Assembly (NCBI GenBank): GCA_903871865.1
Contig: CAIQIL010000460.1
Coordinates: 1 to 13,464 of the forward strand
Source: an uncultured Burkholderiales bacterium
GTDB lineage: Bacteria > Pseudomonadota > Gammaproteobacteria > Burkholderiales > Burkholderiaceae_C
Direction: 5' to 3'
Length of the DNA stretch: 13,464 nucleotides
Part shown: one piece after another, positions 1-8,342 of the stretch
Numbering within the stretch: position 1 is the stretch's first letter
How the letters are laid out: the number at the start of each line of letters is the position of its first letter
Translations under genes and position numbers: made by a program
The notes under the pieces: model-generated
What the model saw: only the letters and a program-made list of their open reading frames with translations
What the model was told of the DNA's origin: nothing
Databases searched by the model: none

Positions 1-1
1 C

Positions 2-958
2 GCCCGACCCGCCGCCGGCGCCGCTGCCCACCCATCCCACGACGCGGCCCGCCAGCAGGCGAACGAGCTGCTGGCCCGAGCGGCCAACCCGCTCACCTTC
101 TACGGCCAGTTGGCCGCCGAAGCCCTGCACCGCAGCCCGGCGCGCGAGCCCGCCCGCCCTGCGCCCCTGACCGAGGCCGAGATGGTCCAGGCCCGCGCCC
201 TGCCCGGGGTGGACCGCGCCCTGCGCATGCTCGCCCTGGGCTGGCGCAGCGAGGCCGTGCGCGAGTGGAACTTCACCCTCAGCTGGGGCAAGCCCGGCGG
301 CCTGAGCGACCGCGAACTGCTGGCCGTGGCCGAAGAGGCCTGCCGCCGCGAGATCTGGGACCGCTGCATCAACTCCAGCGAGCGCACCCGCCAGGAAATC
401 GACCTGCGCCAGCGCTACCCCACGCCTTTCCGCGAGGAGGTTCTGGCCGCGGCCAGCGAGGTCGGCCTGGACCCGGCCTACATGTACGGCCTCATCCGCC
501 AGGAGTCGCGGTTCATCGTCGCGGCCAAATCCACCGTCGGGGCGGCCGGCCTGATGCAGGTGATGCCCGCCACCGCTGCCTGGACGGCGCGCAAGCTCAA
601 CATCGACTTCAAGCCCGAACAGATCACCGACCGGCAGACCAACCTGCGCATCGGCGCGGGCTACCTCAAGCTGGTGCTGGACGATTTTCAAGGCGCCCAG
701 GCCCTGGCCGCTGCCGCCTACAACGCCGGCCCCTCGCGGCCACGCCGTTGGCGCGAGGGCAACCGCCTGGACGCCGCCGCCTGGGTCGAGAACATCCCGT
801 TCAACGAAACGCGCGACTACGTCAAGAAGGTGCTGTCGAACGCGACCGTCTATGCGCACCTCCTGCAAGGCCGGGCGCTGTCGGTGAAAGCCCGGCTGGG
901 CGCCACGGTGGGGCCGCGCGCCAGCAACGCCCCGCCACCCGAGGGCGACCTGCCCTGA
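2..958 (+). CDS. Soluble lytic murein transglycosylase, C-terminal part (5' end outside window)
   Basis: The frame is open from base 2, so the N-terminus lies upstream; 318 residues are visible. Slt enzymes cleave the MurNAc-GlcNAc bond of peptidoglycan in the periplasm and leave 1,6-anhydroMurNAc ends. The family 1 transglycosylase motifs appear in order: QESRF with the catalytic Glu codon at 503-505, GLMQ at 548-559 and AYNAG around 719-730. The preceding part (NPLTFYGQLAAEAL and what follows) resembles the helical superhelix and linker domain of Slt70-type proteins, so the full protein is probably about 600-700 residues. A TTG at 110 could be called a start, but the Slt-like sequence continues upstream of it. 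After the catalytic domain there is a short tail rich in Ala and Pro. The next gene begins 29 bases downstream on the same strand. Family assignment is firm; the exact subfamily is inferred. Confidence 0.93.
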   Translation, partial: ARPAAGAAAHPSHDAARQQANELLARAANPLTFYGQLAAEALHRSPAREPARPAPLTEAEMVQARALPGVDRALRMLALGWRSEAVREWNFTLSWGKPGGLSDRELLAVAEEACRREIWDRCINSSERTRQEIDLRQRYPTPFREEVLAAASEVGLDPAYMYGLIRQESRFIVAAKSTVGAAGLMQVMPATAAWTARKLNIDFKPEQITDRQTNLRIGAGYLKLVLDDFQGAQALAAAAYNAGPSRPRRWREGNRLDAAAWVENIPFNETRDYVKKVLSNATVYAHLLQGRALSVKARLGATVGPRASNAPPPEGDLP

Positions 959-987
959 ATTCCTGAGCACCACCGGAGCACACGCAC

Positions 988-1953
988 ATGAAACGCATCT
1001 TGATCCTGGGCGGCACCGGCTTTGTGGGCCGCGCCCTGTGCGAGCAACTCAGCGCCCACCCCGCTTTCGGCGGCACGCGCCTCATCGTGCCCAGCCGCAA
1101 GCGCGAGCGCGGCAAGCACCTCTTTCCCCTGCCACAGGTGGACGTGCTGCAGGCCGATGTGCACGACAACGCCACCTTGGCGCGCCTGCTCGATGGCGCC
1201 GACGCGGTGGTCAACCTGGTCGCCATCCTGCATGGCACGCCGCAGGCTTTCGAGTCCGCGCACGTGGGTTTGTGCCAGCGCCTGGGCGAGGCCTGCGCCA
1301 AGGCCGGCGTGCACCGCGTGGTGCATGTCAGCGCGCTGGGCGTGCCCGAGGATGCGGGGGCCGCGCCCTCGCACTACCTGCGCACCAAGGCCGAGGCCGA
1401 GCAGGCCCTGCGCATGCCCGGGCTGGCGCTCACCCTCTTGCGCCCGAGCGTGATCTTCGGCGCCCACGACAGCTTCCTCAACCTGTTCGCCAGCCTGCAG
1501 CGCCTGTTCCCGGTGATGCCGCTGGCCGGTGGCGACGCCCGCTTCCAGCCGGTGTGGGTGGAGGATGTGGCCGCGGCCATCGTGCGTTGCCTGCAGGACG
1601 CCAGCACCGCGGGGCGCACTTACGAGCTTGGTGGCCCGGACGTCTGCACCTTGGCCGAGCTGGTGCGCTTGTCGGGCCGTTGGAGCGGGCACGTGCGCCC
1701 GGTGCTGCCTTTGCCGATGGCGGCGGGGCGTCTGCAAGCCAAGCTGATGGCCTGCTTGCCGGGCGAGCCGCTGATGTCCACCGACAACCTGGACTCGATG
1801 CGCGTGCCCAATGTGCTGAGCGGTCAACGGCCCGGTTTCGCCGAGCTGGGCATCGCGCCCACGGCCATGGCCGCGGTGGTGCCGGGTTACCTGGGCCGCC
1901 AGCCGGGTTGGGCCGAGCAGCTCGACGCCTGGCGGTCGCGGGCGGGGCGCTGA
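988..1953 (+). CDS. Complex I NDUFA9 subunit family protein (atypical SDR, NAD(P)-binding)
   Basis: This is a 321-residue Rossmann-fold protein. The dinucleotide-binding motif GGTGFVG is at residues 8-14, followed by VNLVAILHG and HVSALG strands, a YLRTK (Tyr130-xxx-Lys134) signature and LLRPSVIFG. This is the pattern of the atypical SDR group annotated as complex I NDUFA9-like or NAD(P)H-binding proteins in Burkholderiales. NDUFA9 itself is an accessory subunit of mitochondrial complex I; the bacterial role is not settled, and an NAD-dependent epimerase/dehydratase-like function on lipids or quinones is possible. The ATG at 988 has a GGAG at 975-978, about nine bases upstream. It lies 29 bases after the transglycosylase stop and may be cotranscribed with it. 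It faces the barstar gene convergently. Family confidence is high, substrate unknown. Confidence 0.9.
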   Translation: MKRILILGGTGFVGRALCEQLSAHPAFGGTRLIVPSRKRERGKHLFPLPQVDVLQADVHDNATLARLLDGADAVVNLVAILHGTPQAFESAHVGLCQRLGEACAKAGVHRVVHVSALGVPEDAGAAPSHYLRTKAEAEQALRMPGLALTLLRPSVIFGAHDSFLNLFASLQRLFPVMPLAGGDARFQPVWVEDVAAAIVRCLQDASTAGRTYELGGPDVCTLAELVRLSGRWSGHVRPVLPLPMAAGRLQAKLMACLPGEPLMSTDNLDSMRVPNVLSGQRPGFAELGIAPTAMAAVVPGYLGRQPGWAEQLDAWRSRAGR

Positions 1954-2000
1954 ACACGACGCCCTGCCTTGCTGGGCTTGACGAGGGCCCCTGAAACGGA

Positions 2001-2025
2001 AACGGCCCGCATGGAGCGGACCGTT
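2001..2025 (-). terminator. Terminator-like hairpin after barstar gene (possibly bidirectional)
   Basis: The 10-base arms at 2001-2010 and 2016-2025 enclose a 5-base loop. Read on the minus strand, all ten positions pair, one as a G-U wobble; on the plus strand that position is a C-A mismatch. The minus-strand tail is TCCGTTTC, only moderately T-rich. It lies 38 bases beyond the barstar stop codon and fits better as a minus-strand terminator than as one for the plus-strand gene ending at 1953. Confidence 0.5.
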
Positions 2026-2031
2026 GCACAT

Positions 2032-2051
2032 GCATCGCCATGAGGCGATGC
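2032..2051. terminator. Perfect 8-bp inverted repeat between convergent genes
   Basis: GCATCGCC at 2032-2039 and GGCGATGC at 2044-2051 form a perfect 8-bp stem with a 4-base loop. It starts 11 bases past the barstar stop codon. No T-tract follows directly on either strand, so intrinsic termination alone is doubtful. It may stabilise 3' ends or work together with the neighbouring hairpin at 2001-2025. Confidence 0.4.
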
Positions 2052-2062
2052 CGCCTGTGTGA

Positions 2063-2620
2063 TCAGGCCGCGACCAGCAGCGCCGAGGTGTCGAACACGC
2101 TGCTCATGGGCGGCAGGTTCATGACCATCGGCGCCGGGGTGTTCTTCGAGACCTTCGGGGGCTTCACGTTGGGGTCGTTTTGCGCCACTTCGGCCTTGTC
2201 CCAGTTGCCGGCCGATTCCTTGCCCGACACGGAGATGGAATAAAACACGCGGAAGGGGATCTTGCGCTCGCCCCAGTAGTCGGCGGCATCGCGGAAGGCG
2301 TCCAGCAGCTGCTCGCGGGTTTCGCGGTCCACATTGCCGCCGGGGATCAGCTCCAGCACGACGACGAAGCCGGGTTGCTGGCCCGACTTGTGCACCAGGT
2401 CGGTGATGCAGTCGTACAGGGCGTCGAGGTTCTTGCCGAAGTGGTCCGGGAAGAGGAAGTCGCGCGCAATGATGTCCAGCACGTCCTGCTTGCCCTGGGC
2501 GCCGCTCAGGTTGGTGTACAAGAAGTGGTGGCCTACCGCATTGGCGGCCTGTTGCAAGTCTTCCGGACGGAAGGCCCGGATGGATTGAACGATGTTGGGT
2601 CGAACGGATTGCAACAACAT
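2063..2620 (-). CDS. Barstar family RNase inhibitor with C-terminal extension
   Basis: This 185-residue protein has a barstar fold region at about residues 32-128. FGKNLDALYDC at 61-71 matches the barnase-binding segment of barstar, with Asp66 and Asp70 at the positions of barstar Asp35 and Asp39. The segment AFRDAADYWGERKIPFRVFY matches the last helix and strand. Barstars bind the active site of barnase-type RNases in the cytoplasm and block them. The preceding minus-strand gene encodes just such an RNase, so this is very probably its immunity protein. Classical barstar is about 90 residues. Here there is an N-terminal lead of about 30 residues and a C-terminal tail of about 55 residues (129-185) rich in Ser, Asn, Lys and Pro, with no recognised domain. 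The ATG at 2620 has no clear Shine-Dalgarno sequence; CTTGGGGCCCAAG, a near palindrome, lies at 2627-2639 just upstream. Confidence 0.9.
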   Translation of the reverse strand: MLLQSVRPNIVQSIRAFRPEDLQQAANAVGHHFLYTNLSGAQGKQDVLDIIARDFLFPDHFGKNLDALYDCITDLVHKSGQQPGFVVVLELIPGGNVDRETREQLLDAFRDAADYWGERKIPFRVFYSISVSGKESAGNWDKAEVAQNDPNVKPPKVSKNTPAPMVMNLPPMSSVFDTSALLVAA

Positions 2621-2682
2621 GATTGCTTGGGGCCCAAGGTGCGTTGACGGGTGTCAGCGCCCTGGCGGGCAAGGTTAGGGGT

Positions 2683-2714
2683 CAGAAGAAAAAGAGCAAC
2701 GGCGCGTGGCGCCG
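2683..2714 (-). terminator. Rho-independent terminator candidate between RNase and barstar genes
   Basis: A 6-bp GC stem (CGGCGC 2700-2705, loop GTG, GCGCCG 2709-2714) is followed on the minus strand by TTGCTCTTTTTCTTC, a U-rich tail. It begins 17 bases after the RNase stop codon and ends about 60 bases before the barstar start. The stem is short but fully GC, and the tail is the most T-rich stretch in the neighbourhood. The 9-mer AAAGAGCAA occurs on both sides (2691-2699 and 2721-2729). Confidence 0.55.
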
Positions 2715-2731
2715 GACATCAAAGAGCAAGG

Positions 2732-3193
2732 TCAGTGTCGGGGGTCGATGGTCTGGAAGCTGGCGTAGTGATCCCCGGTGTAGAAACAAGTTTCAGGCTG
2801 TCGAACTTCTTTACCTCCGCAGACGATGCGCCGCGCGCCGCGGTCACGTTCGCCCGGGGTGGGCACGGTGTACTCCCGATAAAAGCCGCGTGGCTGGCGG
2901 GGCAACAGACGCTCCCGGTTGCCAAACACCACACCGTCCTTCTCGTAGCGGAACGGCCCCCCAGCCAAAATGCGCTGGTGAACATCCTGCGCTTGTCGCG
3001 GCAGCGTGGTCAAGGCCACCACGGCGGAGTTTTGACCCACCGCAGCTGGCGCGCGCCTGCCTCCGTCCCTGGCTTCACTGCTGGTCTCGTCCAGATGGCG
3101 ACCCTGTCGTGCCCAGGTGCCGGATGGCGTTGCCGCCAGCAGCCCGAGGCAGAGCAGTCCTGCCATCCCGAACACCTGCCACGCCGGGCGCAT
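2732..3193 (-). CDS. Secreted RNase N1/T1/Sa-type ribonuclease (barnase-like)
   Basis: With the ATG at 3193 the product is 153 residues. The N-terminus has Arg2 and a hydrophobic stretch at 8-22 ending in a TPSGTWA cleavage-like site, consistent with export. The mature part from about residue 58 matches microbial guanyl-specific RNases: LPxQA at the start, then YREYTV with Glu107, ERDRGARRIV with Arg118 and Arg122, and TGDHYASF with His142. These align with RNase Sa Glu54, Arg65, Arg69 and His85, the general base, phosphate-binding residues and general acid. Cys125 and Cys136 flank a loop about four residues longer than in RNase Sa and could form a local disulfide. Such enzymes cleave RNA at guanosine by a 2',3'-cyclic phosphate route. 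The barstar gene follows 111 bases downstream on the same strand. The start is uncertain: no Shine-Dalgarno precedes 3193, and the frame stays open to ATGs at 3166, 3232, 3343 and 3355. Confidence 0.85.
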   Translation of the reverse strand: MRPAWQVFGMAGLLCLGLLAATPSGTWARQGRHLDETSSEARDGGRRAPAAVGQNSAVVALTTLPRQAQDVHQRILAGGPFRYEKDGVVFGNRERLLPRQPRGFYREYTVPTPGERDRGARRIVCGGKEVRQPETCFYTGDHYASFQTIDPRH

Positions 3194-3365
3194 GCTTGTG
3201 GCCTGCGCATCGGTGGAGCCTGTGGTGCCCATGGGGTGAGAGAGGCCGGCCGTGTCTTGGTTCGAGGCGCAGACTTCGCGCCTTTGGCACATTTGGCACG
3301 TTCGTCCAAGCATTCCTGCCAACAGTCTGGTGAGGTCAGCCATGCAGCTCTTCATCAAAGCCAAT

Positions 3366-3394
3366 ATGGTATAGAAACAGCTCCAAAAGCTCAA
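3366..3394 (-). promoter_or_regulatory. Weak sigma70-like promoter candidate for the RNase gene
   Basis: On the minus strand TTGAGC (3394-3389) is followed after 17 bases by TACCAT (3371-3366). Each matches four of six consensus positions. It lies within the most AT-rich part of the maeB-RNase gap and overlaps the end of the maeB terminator candidate. It would give an RNase leader of about 165 bases to the ATG at 3193. Confidence 0.25.
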
Positions 3395-3430
3395 GGCCCC
3401 GGCACCCCAGGACGGGGCGGGCGGGGCCTT
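3393..3430 (-). terminator. Terminator candidate downstream of maeB
   Basis: Perfect 9-bp arms AAGGCCCCG (3393-3401) and CGGGGCCTT (3422-3430) enclose 20 bases that hold a second small CCCC/GGGG pairing. On the minus strand the stem is followed by GAGCTTTTGG, a short T-run. It lies about 50 bases past the maeB stop. A further 5-bp stem, GCCGG 3434-3438 with CCGGC 3446-3450, sits between it and maeB. The T-tract is weak, but the stem is strong and well placed. Confidence 0.5.
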
Positions 3431-3481
3431 CTGGCCGGCTTCAGACCGGCTGTGCTATAAGCGGCGCGCGGCGCGGGGTGT

Positions 3482-5776
<2,295 letters not shown>

Positions 5777-5780
5777 GCGG

Positions 5781-5800
5781 TGATTGCCTTTGATTGCCTG
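5781..5800 (-). repeat. Tandem 10-bp repeat in the maeB leader
   Basis: TGATTGCCTT (5781-5790) is followed at once by TGATTGCCTG (5791-5800), nine of ten bases identical. On the minus strand each copy carries an AGGCAATCA unit, and the copy nearer the gene supplies the putative Shine-Dalgarno AAAGG. The duplication may be replication slippage or may place two ribosome-binding-like purine tracts before maeB. Confidence 0.5.
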
Positions 5801-5851
5801 TGTGTGCTCGGGGGCTGGCGGGCCGGGGTGGCCGGCTGTGCCAGACCCCCG

Positions 5852-5857
5852 ATTCTA
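5852..5857 (-). promoter_or_regulatory. -10-like element upstream of maeB
   Basis: The minus strand reads TAGAAT here, five of six matches to the sigma70 -10 box. No convincing -35 box lies 16-18 bases upstream. It would give a maeB leader of about 70 bases. The claim rests on one hexamer in a GC-rich gap. Confidence 0.25.
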
Positions 5858-5955
5858 GGAACTTCGTGGGATCTGGGGGTGTGGATGGCCACATCTCGTG
5901 CGCAAACGGGCGGCGTCGGCGTGGGGACAGGCCTGGCGCAGCCCGGCGCGCAGGC

Positions 5956-5961
5956 GACAAT
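5956..5961 (+). promoter_or_regulatory. -10-like element directly before thiL
   Basis: GACAAT at 5956-5961 ends seven bases before the thiL ATG at 5969. The only -35-like hexamer at 17-base spacing is CTGGCG (5933-5938, three of six). No Shine-Dalgarno precedes the ATG. A -10 box at this distance would start transcription at or next to the A of the start codon, giving a leaderless mRNA. Confidence 0.35.
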
Positions 5962-5968
5962 CCAGCCC

Positions 5969-7105
5969 ATGAGCCTGGGTGAATTTGACCTCATCGCCAA
6001 GTATTTCGTGCGCCCTGCCGGCCAGGGGCCGCGCCGCGCCGTGGTCGGCAATGGCGACGATTGCGCCGTGCTGGCCCCGGCAGCGGGCATGCAGCTGGCG
6101 GTGTCCACCGACACGATGGTGGAGGGGCGGCATTTCCTGCCCACGGTGGACCCGGCGCGCCTGGGGCACAAGGCCCTTGCCGTGAATTTGTCCGACCTGG
6201 CCGCGTGCGGCGCCAAGCCCCTGGGCTTCACCCTGGCCCTGACCCTGCCCCGGGTGGACGAGGCCTGGTTGGCCGGTTTCGCGCGCGGCCTGCTGGATTT
6301 GGCCGACGAACACGACTGCGAGCTGGTCGGTGGCGACACCACGGCCGGGCCGCTGGCCATCGGCGTCACGGTGTTCGGCGAGGTGCCGGCGGGCGGCGCC
6401 CTGCTGCGCAGCGGCGCCCGACCCGGCGACGAGCTCTGGGTGAGCGGCCACCCCGGCGAGGCCCGCCTGGCCCTGGAGGCCTTCCGTGGCACCCTGCACC
6501 CCAGCCTGCCAGCCGAGGCCGTCGACGCCACCCGCCTGGCCATGGAGTGCCCAGAGCCCCGCGTGGCCCTGGGCCTGGGTTTGCGCGGCCTGGCCACGGC
6601 GGCCATCGACGTCTCGGACGGCCTCCTGGGCGACCTGGGCCACATCCTGCGGCGCAGCGGCGTGTCGGCCGATGTGTTCGCCGGTGCGCTGCCGCTGAGC
6701 CCCTGGCTGGCCGCGCGCCGCCACCACGAACAGCTGGACTGCATCCTGGCCGGTGGCGACGACTACGAGCTGATTTTCACCGCACCGCCCGAGCGCCGCG
6801 CCGCGGTCGAGGCCCTGGGCGCCTGCTTGGGCCTGCCGCTCAGCCGCATCGGGCGCATCGGACGCCTGGACGAGCGCACGGATGAGCACATGGGCGAGAT
6901 CGCTCCGGCCACGGGCGGCCCGTCGCAAAGCGCACCCGCCGGGCCGAGCCTGCGCCTGTGGGAAGGCGCGCCGGCCGAGGTCGGTGCCGATGCTGGTGCC
7001 GGCGAGGGGTTGGGCGCGCCCTTGGCCAACCGTTGGACGTCGTTCGACCACTTCCGCTCGGACGCTGGCCCAGCCTTCCACCCAGACCTCCGCGAGGCCC
7101 CATGA
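5969..7105 (+). CDS. thiL: Thiamine-monophosphate kinase
   Basis: The 378-residue product phosphorylates thiamine monophosphate with ATP to thiamine diphosphate, the last step of cofactor synthesis, in the cytoplasm. Family signatures are in order: GEFDLIAKYF at 4-13, the Mg-binding GDDCA at 29-33, STDTMVEGRHF at 46-56, NLSDLAACGAKP at 73-84, GGDTT at 121-125, IDVSDGLLGDL at 213-223 and AGGDDYELIFT at 261-271. The start is set by the family N-terminus; the frame is open far upstream on the antisense of maeB, which is coincidental. It is roughly 50 residues longer than typical ThiL. The excess is a Gly/Ala/Pro/Glu-rich segment at about 301-350, before the C-terminal WTSFDHF. The stop overlaps the pgpA start in ATGA, so the two are probably translationally coupled. 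Confidence 0.96.
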   Translation: MSLGEFDLIAKYFVRPAGQGPRRAVVGNGDDCAVLAPAAGMQLAVSTDTMVEGRHFLPTVDPARLGHKALAVNLSDLAACGAKPLGFTLALTLPRVDEAWLAGFARGLLDLADEHDCELVGGDTTAGPLAIGVTVFGEVPAGGALLRSGARPGDELWVSGHPGEARLALEAFRGTLHPSLPAEAVDATRLAMECPEPRVALGLGLRGLATAAIDVSDGLLGDLGHILRRSGVSADVFAGALPLSPWLAARRHHEQLDCILAGGDDYELIFTAPPERRAAVEALGACLGLPLSRIGRIGRLDERTDEHMGEIAPATGGPSQSAPAGPSLRLWEGAPAEVGADAGAGEGLGAPLANRWTSFDHFRSDAGPAFHPDLREAP

Positions 7106-7710
7106 CGGACCCGACCCCTTCGCCTCAGCCCGCCCCGGCCGCCTTGCCGCCGCCGCGCCGCGCCACCGCCGCCCTGATGTGGCGCCACCCGGCCCACCTC
7201 ATGGCCTTCGGGCTGGGCAGTGGCCTGAGCCCCGTGGCGCCCGGCACCGTGGGCACGCTGTGGGGCTGGGCCAGCTTCCTGGCGCTGCAGCACGGCATCG
7301 GCACCGGCCCGCAGGCGGACTGGGTCTGGGCGGTGTTGCTGTTGGTGGGCTGGTTCGTGGGTTGCTGGGCCTGCACCCGCACGGCGCGCAGCCTGGGGGT
7401 GGCCGACCCGGGCTCGGTGGTCTGGGATGAAATCTGGGCCTTCTGGCTGATTTTGTGGATGATCTCGCCGGTGGACTGGCGCGGCCAGCTGCTGGCCTTC
7501 GTGGCCTTCCGCTATTTCGACGCGGCCAAGCCGGGCCCCGTGGCCTGGGCCGATGGCCTGTTCAAGCTGCGGGCGGGCGGCCAGATCGGTTGGCGCCAGG
7601 GCCTGGGCATCATGCTGGACGACCTGGTGGCCGCGCTGTGCACCCTCATCGTGCTGGCGCTGGCCGTGGCGCTGCGCCAGGGTGGCGTGGGTGCCGGTTT
7701 GTTGAGCTGA
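7102..7710 (+). CDS. pgpA: Phosphatidylglycerophosphatase A
   Basis: The 202-residue inner-membrane phosphatase removes phosphate from phosphatidylglycerol phosphate to form phosphatidylglycerol. PgpA signatures are FGLGSGLSPVAPGTVGTLWG (37-54 and on), DPGSVVWDEIWAFW (102-115), the FRYFDAAKPGPVAWAD segment (136-151) and GLGIMLDDLVAAL (167-179). The acidic residues Asp109, Glu110, Asp140, Asp173 and Asp174 are probably part of the metal site. Hydrophobic spans lie near 75-91, 111-122 and 176-191. A Pro/Ala-rich cytoplasmic lead occupies residues 4-20. The start was chosen at ATG 7102 because it overlaps the thiL stop and gives the normal family length; an in-frame GTG at 6958 lies inside thiL. 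Confidence 0.95.
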   Translation: MTDPTPSPQPAPAALPPPRRATAALMWRHPAHLMAFGLGSGLSPVAPGTVGTLWGWASFLALQHGIGTGPQADWVWAVLLLVGWFVGCWACTRTARSLGVADPGSVVWDEIWAFWLILWMISPVDWRGQLLAFVAFRYFDAAKPGPVAWADGLFKLRAGGQIGWRQGLGIMLDDLVAALCTLIVLALAVALRQGGVGAGLLS

Positions 7711-7751
7711 CCCCACTTTTGCGCGCACCGGCGAACACACACGAGGACACC

Positions 7752-8294
7752 ATGGCCGACACCCCCACCCGCGCTGACATGGGCGCCGACACAGGCGCCA
7801 ACACCGACGCCAACACCGACCCCGGCGTGCCCGCCCTGGCCGAGCTCTTGCTGGCGCGCGGCTGGCGCCTGGCCACCGCCGAATCCTGCACGGGCGGCTT
7901 GATCGCGGCAAGCTGCACGGCCCTGTCTGGCTCCAGCGCCTGGTTCGAGCGCGGCTTCGTGACTTACAGCAACGAGGCCAAAACCGAGCTGCTGGGCGTG
8001 CCCGCCGAGCTGATCGCCCAGCACGGCGCGGTCAGCGAGCCCGTGGCCCTGGCGATGGCCGAAGGCGCTTTGCGCCATGCGCATGCCGAGGTGGCCTTGG
8101 CCGTCACGGGCATTGCCGGCCCCACCGGTGGCTCGCCCGACAAGCCGGTGGGCACGGTGTGGATCGCGTGGGCGGTGCAGGGCGCGCCAGCCCATGCGGC
8201 CTGCCACCACTTCGATGGCGACCGGGCCCAGGTGCGCGAGGCCACCGTGCGCGATGCCCTGGCGGGCGTGCGCCGGCGGCTGACGCCCCTGTGA
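7752..8294 (+). CDS. pncC: Nicotinamide-nucleotide amidohydrolase (CinA C-terminal family)
   Basis: The 180-residue product is the stand-alone C-terminal domain of CinA. PncC deamidates NMN to nicotinate mononucleotide and returns NMN from DNA ligase and other reactions to NAD synthesis. The motifs ATAESCTGGLIAASCT (41-56, with the active-site Ser45 region), FVTYSNEAKTELLGVP (69-84), HGAVSEPVA (91-99) and TGIAGPTGGSPDKPVGTVW (119-137) are intact. The N-terminal MocF-like part of full-length CinA is absent, as in many proteobacteria. Residues 1-25 form an Asp/Thr/Ala-rich extension made by a short DNA repeat. The ATG at 7752 has GAGGA at 7743-7747. It lies 41 bases after pgpA and is probably in the same operon. 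Confidence 0.95.
   Translation: MADTPTRADMGADTGANTDANTDPGVPALAELLLARGWRLATAESCTGGLIAASCTALSGSSAWFERGFVTYSNEAKTELLGVPAELIAQHGAVSEPVALAMAEGALRHAHAEVALAVTGIAGPTGGSPDKPVGTVWIAWAVQGAPAHAACHHFDGDRAQVREATVRDALAGVRRRLTPL
7797..7820 (+). repeat. Exact 12-bp tandem duplication in pncC
   Basis: GCCAACACCGAC occurs twice back to back (7797-7808 and 7809-7820), with a diverged copy just before it. It encodes the repeated ANTD units of the PncC N-terminal extension. This looks like slippage in a dispensable tail. Confidence 0.8.
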
Positions 8295-8305
8295 CCTCGG
8301 ACCTT

Positions 8306-8322
8306 GTGAGGGCTGGCCTCAC
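8306..8322. terminator. Hairpin between convergent pncC and holin-like gene
   Basis: GTGAGG (8306-8311) and CCTCAC (8317-8322) form a perfect 6-bp stem with a 5-base loop. It sits 12 bases after the pncC stop and 20 bases after the stop of the opposing gene. There is no T-tract on either strand, so the terminator role is inferred from position. Confidence 0.35.
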
Positions 8323-8342
8323 GGGCCGGATCAGGGCTTGGC

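Larger units (their letters stand above)
3194..3481. other. Gap between maeB and RNase gene
   Basis: The 288 bases hold the maeB terminator candidate, a weak RNase promoter candidate, and a tandem repeat TTTGGCAC/A/TTTGGCAC at 3283-3299. The RNase frame is open through much of it to an ATG at 3343 and beyond, encoding a short CxxC-containing stretch. I see no RNA gene or separate ORF with family resemblance. Confidence 0.5.

Noticed and set aside
110..958. A complete short transglycosylase starting at TTG 110
   Set aside because: The frame is open upstream to the window edge and the residues before 110 read like the Slt linker domain, so the gene is truncated by the window and not short.
850..2031. 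393-codon minus-strand open frame opposite the NDUFA9-like gene
   Set aside because: The sense strand has a complete Rossmann signature; the antisense frame has none and would overlap three features.
2627..2639. CTTGGG-G-CCCAAG palindrome before barstar as an operator or hairpin
   Set aside because: The one-base centre cannot form an RNA loop, and a 13-base GC-rich palindrome can occur by chance. I mention it but do not call it a site.
5777..5968. A riboswitch upstream of thiL or maeB (for example a TPP element)
   Set aside because: No thi-box-like conserved core is visible on either strand, and thiL seems to have almost no leader.
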